Positions 8,487 through 16,049 of a stretch of 53,617 nucleotides of DNA are shown one piece after another (within the stretch, counting starts at the first letter, position 1; each line of letters starts with the position of its first letter). Location of the stretch: positions 1 to 53,617 of the forward strand of contig CALWRI010000012.1 in NCBI GenBank assembly GCA_944383905.1. The letters are read 5' to 3'. Below the pieces are notes generated by a model that was given only the letters and a program-made list of their open reading frames with translations, was not told the origin of the DNA and did no database searches. The stretch is from an uncultured Christensenellaceae bacterium (GTDB taxonomy: Bacteria > Bacillota > Clostridia > Christensenellales > UBA3700). The translations under genes and the position numbers were made by a program.

Positions 8487-9812
8487 TCAGACGACGAAAT
8501 TGCAGGTCAGATATCCGAATCCCGCAAGTATGAGCAAAAATCCGAAATTGAGGAGAAGAAAAAGCAGTATGTATTTCTTCGTCTGCCCCGGCATCAGTTT
8601 GCGGTATGTGTTGAGCGTTATCAGACTCGCGAGCGAAGCGATCGGAGTGCCCAGACCGCCCAGATTGACCGCTATGAGAAGACGCGCGTAATCCGTGGTG
8701 AAGCGCGACAGGAGCACGGCGGAAGGCACGTTGCTTATCACCTGACAAGAGAGTATGCCGAAGGCGAGCGGATCTATCTCCATCAGCTTGCTCAGAAACT
8801 GCTGTACGGGTTCTATCCTCGACATATTGCCCGAGAATACGAAGAACGCGCAGAAAGTGAGAAGCAAGCCGTAATCCACTTTGAGTATAGATCTGAAATC
8901 GAGCGCGAGAAGCGCGACCGTCACCGCGAGAAGTCCCCAATAATACGGGAATATCCTGAACACGATGAGAACGGAGACTATGAAAAGCACGCCGTATGAC
9001 ACCGCTCTCCACGCCTTTGGCGCAGGTCTCTTTTTCGTCGTGACCTCCACTTTTTCGGGCTTCACGAACAGGCACGCGCCGAGTATTAGCATAAACGCCG
9101 CGGCGAAAGGCAGAGCCATGATCCTGAAAAATTCCGCGGCTCCGATGTTGAAGAAAGAATATAGATAAAGGTTTTGAGGATTGCCGAACGGCGTCAGCAT
9201 ACCGCCGAGGTTTGCGGCGATGTTCTGCATGATGAACGTAAACGCCATATATTTCTTGCCGTTGCAGGACTCGAGCACGAAATAGCCGAGAGGCAGAAAG
9301 GTGACGAGCGCCATGTCGTTCGCCATTATCATTGAACCGAAATAGGTCACGAAGACGAGCGCGACGACGACCGTCCTTATGCTCTTGAATCGCCTGACTA
9401 TGACGTCTGCGAGCCAAACGAAAAATCTGATGTTCTTGAACGCCGCGACGACCGCGAGAGTGCAGAAAAGACAAGAGAGGGTGCGCCAGTCGAAATAGTC
9501 CGCGTACTGCTCGTCGAACGGAACAAAGAAGCAAGTGACCGCCGCCGCTATTATGGCGATGATCAGCACGGTATTGGCTTTGAGGAAATTTTTGACGTCC
9601 TGTTTGCGGAACAGCTTGCGTATGCGCAGTCTTTCGGCATGAGCCTCTTTCCCTTTGAGCGGCTCTGCCGCGTCCGCGCCCGTGACCACGCCCGTCGCTT
9701 CGCGTTCAGAGGCGGGCTTTTCCTGCTCTCCTTCAAGCGTATCGCATACGGAATTTTCCTGCCCGTGTGCGTTATCGGACGTTAAATCTTCTTTTCCCTT
9801 TTCTTCGTCCAT
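8487..9812 (-). CDS. SLC13/ArsB-NhaD-superfamily anion permease
   Basis: 441 residues from ATG at 9812. The first ~80 residues are charged and cytoplasmic; about eleven hydrophobic spans follow. Family marks include NDMALVTFLPLG in the first half, the GNPQNLYLYSFF signature, and a second conserved half with ISNVPSAVLL and LGGLGTPIASLASLI. These place it in the ion-transporter superfamily of DASS and ArsB/NhaD permeases, which move anions or Na+/H+; the substrate cannot be told. An upstream in-frame TTG at 9878 was rejected because it lies in the -35 box of the promoter at 9850-9878. It stands alone with its own promoter and terminator. Confidence 0.85.
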   Translation of the reverse strand: MDEEKGKEDLTSDNAHGQENSVCDTLEGEQEKPASEREATGVVTGADAAEPLKGKEAHAERLRIRKLFRKQDVKNFLKANTVLIIAIIAAAVTCFFVPFDEQYADYFDWRTLSCLFCTLAVVAAFKNIRFFVWLADVIVRRFKSIRTVVVALVFVTYFGSMIMANDMALVTFLPLGYFVLESCNGKKYMAFTFIMQNIAANLGGMLTPFGNPQNLYLYSFFNIGAAEFFRIMALPFAAAFMLILGACLFVKPEKVEVTTKKRPAPKAWRAVSYGVLFIVSVLIVFRIFPYYWGLLAVTVALLALDFRSILKVDYGLLLTFCAFFVFSGNMSRIEPVQQFLSKLMEIDPLAFGILSCQVISNVPSAVLLSRFTTDYARLLIAVNLGGLGTPIASLASLITLNTYRKLMPGQTKKYILLFLLLNFGFLLILAGFGYLTCNFVV

Positions 9813-9849
9813 ACCCCTTGAACCTCTTTCTCCTATTTTTCCGTCAATG

Positions 9850-9878
9850 AGTATATACCTTTGCGCGCGCAAGGTCAA
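9850..9878 (-). promoter_or_regulatory. Promoter of the anion permease
   Basis: -35 TTGACC (9878-9873), 17-base spacer, -10 TATACT (9855-9850), giving a ~30-base leader to the ATG at 9812. The spacer contains a self-complementary GCGCGCGC-type core (TTGCGCGCGCAA), which could bind a regulator. Confidence 0.75.
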
Positions 9879-9911
9879 CGCTTTGAACGCAGTTGACTCC
9901 GCCCCGTTTCC

Positions 9912-9942
9912 AAAAAAATTCGCGCCGCTCGCAAGCGGCGCG
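9912..9942 (-). terminator. Terminator of the nitroreductase/zinc-ribbon operon
   Basis: Stem GCGCCGCT/AGCGGCGC with a four-base loop, then GAATTTTTTT on the minus strand, starting only a few bases after the stop at 9946. Confidence 0.9.
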
Positions 9943-9945
9943 CAT

Positions 9946-10482
9946 TCAGTCGTTGTTTCTCTTTTCCTCCACAGTAGCCTCTCTGACGAAACCGCAGTAC
10001 GGACACATGACCTTGCCGTTTTCGTAGATCATCATCGCGTTGCAGGAAGGACATTTGCCTATGTATACCCTCTCTTTCGGGCGCTCCTTTTTCTCCGCGT
10101 ACACGAGCGTATTGCCGTCAAAGACGTAACCGGCAAGATAGCGCTTTTGGATCAGCTTTCTTATTTCGTCGGCTATCTTTTTCTGCGGTTTTCCGAACTG
10201 CGCCGCAAGCGCGCCGACGGTGACCGCCCCCTCGCATTCTATCGCACCAACGAGCGAAGCGCGGAACCTGCTGTCTCCGTACATGACCCAGGCTATCGGG
10301 CAGCCGTAAAACCCGAGCACGGTGAATATTATGCCGAAGGTCATCAGTATCCACAGTTTGTTGGACGCGCCAAGGACTATCATGGGCACCCCCGCGACGA
10401 GCATTACTGACAACGAGAGCGCTATCCAGAACGCTTTTTTTACCGCGTTTTCAACGTTTCTTATATTTTTGTTTTCGTTCAT
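9946..10482 (-). CDS. Small membrane protein with winged-helix-like and zinc-ribbon domains
   Basis: 178 residues from ATG at 10482. Two hydrophobic segments (17-39, 43-66) come first. A helix-rich module (85-128, with VTVGALAAQFG and a Y-L-A-G-Y wing-like end) resembles a winged helix of the PCI type. The end is a C4 zinc ribbon (Cys144, 147, 160, 163). The longer reading upstream of 10482 is only the shadow of the nitroreductase gene. The start lies five bases after the nitroreductase stop, so translation is probably coupled. I do not recognise a named family; membrane zinc-ribbon proteins of this layout are common in Clostridia but have no assigned role. Confidence 0.8.
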   Translation of the reverse strand: MNENKNIRNVENAVKKAFWIALSLSVMLVAGVPMIVLGASNKLWILMTFGIIFTVLGFYGCPIAWVMYGDSRFRASLVGAIECEGAVTVGALAAQFGKPQKKIADEIRKLIQKRYLAGYVFDGNTLVYAEKKERPKERVYIGKCPSCNAMMIYENGKVMCPYCGFVREATVEEKRNND

Positions 10483-10487
10483 ATACG

Positions 10488-11012
10488 TTACGACAGATAA
10501 ACCGCCGTCTCCTCCATGGATTTTCTTCTTCTCGGCGGCTGCTCGCAAGCGGGATAGCCCAGAGAGATCACGAGTTTTGTCTTTTCGCCGAGAGAGAGTG
10601 GCAACAGTTTGTCCACATTCTTGCAGTTGACCCAGCCTATTATGCAGGTCCCGAGTCCGAGATCTGCCGCTTTCAGACAAAAGCTCTGCACCGCGATCCC
10701 GAGGTCTATCGACGAAAAGTCCTGATGTTTTATCTTGTCTGCCATCTTGTCGGCGAGTTTGGGTTTTACGGTAACGACAACGAGCACGGGAGCCTGATCG
10801 GTAAAGCCGTTTGCGCCGAACATCTGCGTTTCCTTGGCGATCTTCGCTTTGAGGTCTCCCCTCGTGACGTAAAACTTCCACGGCTGTTTGTTGAGCGCGG
10901 AAGGAGCGAGTCTCGCGCATTCGAGACACTGCTCGATAAGTCCGTTTCCCACATCCTCACCCGTATATTTTCTGCAACTGAATCTGCTTTCGCAGGCTTT
11001 GCTAACGTCCAT
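10488..11012 (-). CDS. Nitroreductase-family FMN oxidoreductase
   Basis: 174 residues. The N-terminal ESRFSCRKYTGEDV with the basic RxSxRxY element binds FMN phosphate in this family, and the ARLAPSALNKQPWKFYV block is the standard second motif. The C-terminal GLGTCIIGWV and VISLGYPA segments complete the FMN fold. Family members reduce nitro-compounds, quinones or flavins with NAD(P)H as soluble dimers; the true substrate is unknown. It is first in a two-gene operon with the membrane zinc-ribbon protein, behind a near-consensus promoter at 11056-11085. The start has a GGGAGG site. Confidence 0.9.
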   Translation of the reverse strand: MDVSKACESRFSCRKYTGEDVGNGLIEQCLECARLAPSALNKQPWKFYVTRGDLKAKIAKETQMFGANGFTDQAPVLVVVTVKPKLADKMADKIKHQDFSSIDLGIAVQSFCLKAADLGLGTCIIGWVNCKNVDKLLPLSLGEKTKLVISLGYPACEQPPRRRKSMEETAVYLS

Positions 11013-11055
11013 AACTCCTCCCGTTTTGCAAATACGCTTTTTCCTTTGTATTAAT

Positions 11056-11085
11056 ATTATAAACCGCGCGCGAAAAATTTGTCAA
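11056..11085 (-). promoter_or_regulatory. Promoter of the nitroreductase operon
   Basis: -35 TTGACA (11085-11080), 18-base spacer rich in CG repeats, -10 TATAAT (11061-11056). It is divergent from the plus-strand promoter at 11182-11210. Confidence 0.85.
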
Positions 11086-11181
11086 TATCGGCATTTTCAA
11101 CCTTTTTCCCTAAACCGACCTCAAATAATGACAGCCGCGCGTTTTTTATCACGGGATTTTGCGGATTTTTGAAAAAATCGT

Positions 11182-11210
11182 TTGACAAACTGTCCTTGCA
11201 ATGATATATT
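11182..11210 (+). promoter_or_regulatory. Promoter of a candidate small RNA
   Basis: -35 TTGACA (11182-11187), 17-base spacer, -10 TATATT (11205-11210), on the plus strand where no protein gene follows. A strong terminator comes about 100 bases after the predicted start near 11217. Confidence 0.75.
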
Positions 11211-11216
11211 TATAGA

Positions 11217-11343
11217 CGTAACGGGTCAAAATATGTACAAAAAAGGAATTGCATTTCGACCCTTCTGAAAAACAGGGCTTTCTCTCTCTCGGCAATAGCC
11301 GAACTTCCACCCCGACCCCTCTTCCCGGAGGGGTCGGTTTTTT
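11217..11343 (+). ncRNA. Candidate small RNA (~127 nt)
   Basis: A short transcription unit between a plus-strand promoter and a plus-strand terminator, with minus-strand genes on both sides. It can fold a long stem-loop (GGGTCAAAAT at 11223-11232 with ATTTCGACCC at 11253-11262, nine of ten paired), a small CGGC-AATA-GCCG hairpin (11290-11301) and the terminator. An 11-codon reading frame (ATG 11233, stop 11266-11268; MYKKGIAFRPF) lies inside the first stem but has no good ribosome binding site. CGACCC-type repeats could allow alternative pairing. It matches no RNA family I recognise. Confidence 0.55.
11312..11343 (+). terminator. Terminator of the candidate small RNA
   Basis: Perfect ten-base stem CCGACCCCTC/GAGGGGTCGG with a six-base loop, then TTTTTT on the plus strand. 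Confidence 0.9.
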
Positions 11344-11403
11344 GCGCGGATTACCGCGAGACGTTCTTCGCCACGTCGGCGATATATCCCCGGATTTTCA
11401 CGA

Positions 11404-11438
11404 TAAAAAAAGCGGCGGCAAGTCTGTCCCGCCGCCGC
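11404..11438 (-). terminator. Terminator of the marR/ABC operon
   Basis: Stem GCGGCGGC/GCCGCCGC with an 11-base loop followed by a run of seven T on minus, 18 bases beyond the last ABC stop codon. Confidence 0.9.
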
Positions 11439-11455
11439 AAAAGTTTTTGCGTTTT

Positions 11456-13381
11456 TTATTCGAGCTCGAACGCGCCCGTATACAGCTGATAATAAACGCC
11501 TTTCTGCGCGATGAGCTGATCGTGCGAGCCGCGCTCTATGATTCTGCCGTGATCGAGGACCATGATCGCGTCCGAGTTCTGGATCGTAGACAATCTGTGC
11601 GCGATGACGAAGACCGTCCTGCCTTCCATAAGGTGATCCATACCCTGCTGGACGAGCGCCTCGGTGCGGGTATCTATCGACGACGTAGCTTCGTCGAGTA
11701 TGAGCACCGGAGCGTTGGCAACTGCCGCGCGCGCTATCGAAAGGAGTTGCTTTTGTCCCTGCGACAGGTTTGCGCCGTCGCCAGTGAGCATCGTGTTGTA
11801 TCCCTCTGGAAGCCTCGTGATGAAATCGTGCGCGTTTGCGAGCTTTGCCGCCGCGACGCATTCGTCGTCCGAAGCGTCGAGCTTGCCGTAGCGAATGTTG
11901 TCCATTATCGTGCCCGTAAACAGGTTGGTATCCTGAAGGACCATACCCAGCGAGCGGCGCAGATCCGCCTTTTTGATCTTGTTGATGTTGATACCGTCGT
12001 ATCTGATCTTTCCGTCCGCAATGTCGTAGAAGCGGTTGATCAGGTTGGTTATCGTCGTCTTGCCCGCGCCCGTCGCGCCGACGAAGGCTATCTTCTGCCC
12101 CGGCTTCGCGTACAGAGAGATGTCGTGCAGCACTATCTTTTCGGGGACGTAACCGAAGTCCACGTCAAAGAGCTGAATATCGCCTTTGAGCTCCTGATAG
12201 GTGACGGAACCGTCTGCCTTGTGAGGATGTCTCCACGCCCATTTTCCCGTACGGGTGGCGCTTTCGCGTATGTTTCCTTTTTCGTCGGTTTCCGCGTTGA
12301 CGAGGGTGACGTATCCGTCATCCGTCTCCGCCTCCTGATCGATGACCTCGAAGATACGTTTCGCGCCCGCGGTGCCCATTACGACCGCGTTGACCTGCAT
12401 CGAAAGCTGTCCGATATTTATCGTAAACTGACGACTCATATTGAGGAACGCGATTATCGCGCCCATCTTGATCGCTTCGGTTTCAATCCCTTCGAAAGAG
12501 AGGTTGTGTACGCCGCCCAGCACGAGCAGACCGCCGACGATCGCGACGAGAACGTACAGGACGTGTCCGATATTGTTGATCGTGGGCATCAGCACGTTGG
12601 CGTATTTGTTTGCGTTTTCGCTGTCTTTGAAAAGCTGCTCGTTTATCTTGTCGAAATCGCGTTTCGACTGTTCTTCGTGACAGAATACCTTGATGACTTT
12701 CTGCCCGTTCATCATCTCTTCGACAAAACCTTCGGTCTTGCCCATGGAGCGCTGCTGACGTATGAAGAATTTTGCGCTCTTGCCGCCGACCGCCTTTGTC
12801 ACAATGAGCATCGCTCCGCAACCGAGAAGTACGACGAAGAAGAGCCATATGCTCGACTGCATCATGCTGACGACAAGCGTTATTAACGCGACTGCCGAAT
12901 AGAACATCTGCGGCATACTCTGCGACACGAACTGTCTCAACGCGTCTATATCGTTAGTATATGTGCTCATTATGTCGCCGTGCGTATGGGTGTCGAAGTA
13001 GCGTATCGGCAGAGACTGCATCTTGTTGAACATCTCAAGTCTCATATGCTTGAGGAAGCCCTGCGTGACGTAAGCCATGATGCGGTTGTATGCGAAAGAA
13101 CATACAACGCCCAGAGAGAACACGCATATCATCGTGATGCCGATATTGAGCATCGTTCCTTTGACGGCGTCCCAGCCCTGCGCGAGACCCGGCGTCACGA
13201 CGTCGTCGATGATCTTCTCGAGGAATATCGACGAGCTTATCGCCGCTATCGCGTTTATCATAATGCAGACCGCGACAACGAGAAGTTCCCACTTGTAGAA
13301 GCTGAACATATATTTGAGAAGTCTGCCGAGGATCGCCATCGTTCCCTTTTCTTTATTGTTTTTTCTTTCCTTCTTACTCAC
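11456..13381 (-). CDS. ABC half-exporter, catalytic (consensus-site) subunit
   Basis: 641 residues from the GTG at 13381. An N-terminal six-span exporter domain (~20-330) is followed by a ~45-residue hydrophilic insert with a WAWRHPH motif. The ATPase domain has intact parts: Walker A GATGAGKT (435-442), signature LSQGQ (539-543), Walker B with catalytic Glu564 (LDEATSSID) and switch His595 (IAHRLS). GTG 13381 was chosen because a perfect GGAGGTGA site sits eight bases upstream, inside the end of the previous gene. GTG 13390 lies within that site, and ATG 13339 is a weaker alternative. The start overlaps the preceding stop by eight bases, indicating coupled translation of the heterodimer. Exports drugs, lipids or peptides by family; substrate unknown. 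Confidence 0.92.
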   Translation of the reverse strand: MSKKERKNNKEKGTMAILGRLLKYMFSFYKWELLVVAVCIMINAIAAISSSIFLEKIIDDVVTPGLAQGWDAVKGTMLNIGITMICVFSLGVVCSFAYNRIMAYVTQGFLKHMRLEMFNKMQSLPIRYFDTHTHGDIMSTYTNDIDALRQFVSQSMPQMFYSAVALITLVVSMMQSSIWLFFVVLLGCGAMLIVTKAVGGKSAKFFIRQQRSMGKTEGFVEEMMNGQKVIKVFCHEEQSKRDFDKINEQLFKDSENANKYANVLMPTINNIGHVLYVLVAIVGGLLVLGGVHNLSFEGIETEAIKMGAIIAFLNMSRQFTINIGQLSMQVNAVVMGTAGAKRIFEVIDQEAETDDGYVTLVNAETDEKGNIRESATRTGKWAWRHPHKADGSVTYQELKGDIQLFDVDFGYVPEKIVLHDISLYAKPGQKIAFVGATGAGKTTITNLINRFYDIADGKIRYDGININKIKKADLRRSLGMVLQDTNLFTGTIMDNIRYGKLDASDDECVAAAKLANAHDFITRLPEGYNTMLTGDGANLSQGQKQLLSIARAAVANAPVLILDEATSSIDTRTEALVQQGMDHLMEGRTVFVIAHRLSTIQNSDAIMVLDHGRIIERGSHDQLIAQKGVYYQLYTGAFELE

Positions 13382-15137
13382 GGTTCTCACCTCCGTTTAC
13401 TGCATCTGCATTGCCGATCTTGTTCTGCGAATAATAGACCTCCTGATAGACGGGGTTGCGCGCGAGAAGCTCGTCGTGCGTGCCCACGTCGCTGACCATA
13501 CCGTTTTTCATCAGTATTATCTGATCCGAATCCTGCACCGAAGAAACTCTCTGCGCGATAATGAATTTTGTCGTATCGGGGATCTCCTCCTTGAACGCCT
13601 TTCTGATAAGCGCGTCCGTCTTGGTGTCGACCGCGCTCGTCGAATCGTCGAGAATGAGTATCTTGGGCTTTTTGAGAAGGGCGCGGGCAATACACAGTCT
13701 CTGCTTTTGTCCGCCGGACACGTTGGTGCCGCCCTGCTCGATATAAGTATCGTACTTGTCGGGGAACGACTGTATGAAGTCGTCCGCCTGCGCGAGCTTG
13801 CACGCCCTGACGAGCTCCTCGTCCGTTGCGTCGGGATTGCCCCAGCGCAGATTTTCCTTTATCGTACCCGAGAAAAGAAGGTTTTTCTGAAGCACGACCG
13901 CGACCTGGTTTCTCAACGCTTCGAGATCGTAATCCTTGACGTTGACGCCTCCGACGTAGACAGCGCCTTCGCTGACGTCGTAAAGTCTCGGGATCAGGTT
14001 TACGAGCGACGTCTTGCTGCTGCCCGTTCCTCCGAGTATGCCGATCGTCTGACCGCTCTTTATGTCAAGATTTACCTCTTTGAGCGCGCGGCGCTCTGCG
14101 TTTTCGTTATATTTGAAAGATACGTTTTCAAACCTGACCGATCCGTCCTTTACCTCTTCGACGGGGTTTTCGGGATTATGCAGGGTGCTCTCCTCTTTTA
14201 TGACCTCGACGATACGCTCTGCCGAAGTGCGCGCGATCGAAAACATGACGAGCACCATCGAAAGCATCATCAGACTTGACAGTATCTGCGCCGAATATAC
14301 GATAAGACTTGACAGTTTGCTGTCGATGTTTGCGTCGCCGTGGGTAATGCCGACCATCGGACCCACAAAGCAGATGAACAGCGTCGCCGCCCAGAAGCAG
14401 AACTGCATAAGCGGATTGGAAAGCGCGATGAGTTTTTCGCCGCGTACGAAATCTTTCTTGACATTTTCGGCGGTATCTGCAAACTTCTTCTTTTCATAAT
14501 CCTCTCTGACATAGGACTTGACGACCCTTATGCCCTTGATGTTTTCCTGTATCGACTCATTCATCGCGTCGTACTTTTTGAATACCTTGTCGAAGATAGG
14601 CCAACTCTTTCTGAAAATTATAAACAGTCCTATGCCGAGAACGGGTATGAGAACGAGAAACACGAGCGACACTGTGGGGTCGATAAAGAATGCCATTATG
14701 AGAGAGAACACGAGCATTATCGGGCTTCTCACCGCGACTCTTATCAACATCATATACGCGTTCTGCACGTTGGTGACGTCGGTGGTCATTCTCGTAACAA
14801 GGCTCGACGTTGAAAATTTGTCGATATTGGCGAACGAAAAATTCTGGATATTATAATACATGTCCTCTCGCAGATTGCGCGCAAATCCCGCGGACGCGGT
14901 TGCCGCAAACTTGCCGGCAAGCATACCGAACAGCAGAGAGAACGCCGCCATTACAAGCAGTATCGCTCCCCACAAAAAGATATTTCCGAGAGAGTTGTCC
15001 TGCTTGATCTTGTCAAGCATCTCCACCATGTAGAGAGGAAGTACGCATTCCATAGCGACTTCGAATGTTACGCATACGGGTGACAAAACAGAAGTCTTTT
15101 TGTACTGCCTGATGCTCTTTGCCAAAGTCTTTAACAT
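13374..15137 (-). CDS. ABC half-exporter, degenerate-site subunit
   Basis: 587 residues with a six-span transmembrane domain (~15-310) and an ATPase domain. Walker A GGTGSSKT (369-376) and signature VSGGQ (473-477) are present. The residue after Walker B is Asp498 instead of the catalytic Glu (LDDSTSAVD), and the switch histidine is Gln529 (IIAQRVSS). Both changes are typical of the partner that forms the non-hydrolysing site in heterodimeric exporters such as BmrCD and TM287/288. It pairs with the next gene, whose motifs are intact. It starts ten bases after the MarR stop; the MarR TGA lies inside an AGGAGTGA sequence, so the three genes are translated in series. Confidence 0.93.
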   Translation of the reverse strand: MLKTLAKSIRQYKKTSVLSPVCVTFEVAMECVLPLYMVEMLDKIKQDNSLGNIFLWGAILLVMAAFSLLFGMLAGKFAATASAGFARNLREDMYYNIQNFSFANIDKFSTSSLVTRMTTDVTNVQNAYMMLIRVAVRSPIMLVFSLIMAFFIDPTVSLVFLVLIPVLGIGLFIIFRKSWPIFDKVFKKYDAMNESIQENIKGIRVVKSYVREDYEKKKFADTAENVKKDFVRGEKLIALSNPLMQFCFWAATLFICFVGPMVGITHGDANIDSKLSSLIVYSAQILSSLMMLSMVLVMFSIARTSAERIVEVIKEESTLHNPENPVEEVKDGSVRFENVSFKYNENAERRALKEVNLDIKSGQTIGILGGTGSSKTSLVNLIPRLYDVSEGAVYVGGVNVKDYDLEALRNQVAVVLQKNLLFSGTIKENLRWGNPDATDEELVRACKLAQADDFIQSFPDKYDTYIEQGGTNVSGGQKQRLCIARALLKKPKILILDDSTSAVDTKTDALIRKAFKEEIPDTTKFIIAQRVSSVQDSDQIILMKNGMVSDVGTHDELLARNPVYQEVYYSQNKIGNADAVNGGENRE

Positions 15138-15147
15138 AACTGCCTTT

Positions 15148-15597
15148 TCACTCCTTTTGAGCGGAACTTCCGCCCAGATTGTATTTGCACCTTTCTATAT
15201 ATGAATAAAAAGTTTCGAGTTCTTCTTCGGAAAACCCTCGGGTCAGCATCGCCTCCGCCTCGAATATGGCGTCGGAGCTCCTTCTCATATATTCGCGGGC
15301 AAGCGAGGTCGGCCTGATCTTTTTGAGCCTGCGGTCCTTGACGTATTCCTCCCTTTCTATAAGTCCGCCGTTTTCCATCGTGTTGAGAAGCTGCGTCATC
15401 GTCGAACGACGTACGCGGAATTCCGCTTCGAGATCTCTCTGAAAGATCTCTTCTCCCTCGTGGCGCGCAAAAAAACCGAGCACCCAACCCTGCATACCGG
15501 TCATTTGCTCGTTCGTACGCATAAACTCCGTGCTGTCGATGCACTGCTTCATCATACGCGCAAGAGTCTTTACTTCATACCCTAATGGTTTTCTCAT
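15148..15597 (-). CDS. MarR-family transcriptional repressor
   Basis: 149 residues with the MarR layout: dimer helices at both ends and a central winged helix (~35-100). The recognition helix is RVRRSTMTQLLNTME, and the wing carries the DRRLKKI motif typical of the family. Members repress efflux genes until a small ligand binds. It is first in an operon with two ABC half-exporters, and its own promoter carries two 15-base palindromes placed exactly where a bound dimer would block RNA polymerase. Self-repression with ligand-induced export is the likely circuit. The ATG follows a GAGGG site. Confidence 0.93.
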   Translation of the reverse strand: MRKPLGYEVKTLARMMKQCIDSTEFMRTNEQMTGMQGWVLGFFARHEGEEIFQRDLEAEFRVRRSTMTQLLNTMENGGLIEREEYVKDRRLKKIRPTSLAREYMRRSSDAIFEAEAMLTRGFSEEELETFYSYIERCKYNLGGSSAQKE

Positions 15598-15612
15598 CCG
15601 TCCCTCGTAATT

Positions 15613-15648
15613 GTTAGGTAAACTAACATTTTTGTTAGGATTACTAAC
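15613..15648. promoter_or_regulatory. Twin MarR operators
   Basis: Two palindromes of the form GTTAG-N5-CTAAC at 15613-15627 and 15634-15648, 21 bases centre to centre (two helical turns). They lie between the -10 box and the MarR start, covering the predicted transcription start. Binding of two MarR dimers on one DNA face is inferred. Confidence 0.85.
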
Positions 15649-15677
15649 ATTATAAGTTGAATAAAAAATTATGTCAA
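15649..15677 (-). promoter_or_regulatory. Promoter of the marR/ABC operon
   Basis: Full consensus: -35 TTGACA (15677-15672), 17-base spacer, -10 TATAAT (15654-15649). The first operator abuts the -10 box, which is strong support for repression. Confidence 0.93.
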
Positions 15678-15756
15678 TGATTTTTCACGGGTTGCATACA
15701 CGATTTTTTGTTTTTTTGTTTCTTATTTTTGTTCGTTATTTTACGGAAAATCGCGC

Positions 15757-15789
15757 AAAAAAAAGGAGCTCTTGTCACGCTCCTTTTTA
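15757..15789 (-). terminator. Terminator of the oadB/oadG-like operon
   Basis: Stem AAAAAGGAGC/GCTCCTTTTT followed by further T on minus, 14 bases beyond the small subunit stop. Confidence 0.85.
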
Positions 15790-15802
15790 TCCCGACGGCG
15801 TC

Positions 15803-16036
15803 CTACTCTGTTTTGCCGTCTGTTTTATCGTTGTCTCCTTCCTGCGCTTTTTTCTTTTCGACGGCGGCACGCGCCTTGTTGCATATCGTATTTATCGCCC
15901 ACGAAACGAATAGGATTATCGCTATCGTAATGAATATCGCGAGCACCCCTTTCCACATTATCTCGAGGGATTTGAGCACATTTTCCTTGTTCATCGGATC
16001 CAACTGTATCGCAGCAATTATAGAATACATATCCAT
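15803..16036 (-). CDS. OadG-like small membrane subunit
   Basis: 77 residues: one central membrane span (~28-49, VLAIFITIAIILFV) and a charged, lysine-rich C-terminal tail. Size, single span and position directly after an OadB-type gene match the gamma (OadG) subunit that helps assemble sodium-pumping decarboxylases. Sequence similarity alone is too weak to be sure. It has a GGAGGTG site and starts 13 bases after the beta-subunit stop. The His-rich zinc-binding tail of some OadG proteins is absent. Confidence 0.65.
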   Translation of the reverse strand: MDMYSIIAAIQLDPMNKENVLKSLEIMWKGVLAIFITIAIILFVSWAINTICNKARAAVEKKKAQEGDNDKTDGKTE

Positions 16037-16049
16037 ATTTACACCTCCG

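Noticed and set aside
10483..10929. N-terminal extension of the membrane zinc-ribbon gene
   Set aside because: These codons overlap the nitroreductase out of frame and are Arg-rich; the start at 10482 gives the expected protein.
11233..11268. 11-codon peptide gene within the candidate small RNA
   Set aside because: No good ribosome binding site and the ATG is inside a stem; described with the RNA instead of as a gene.
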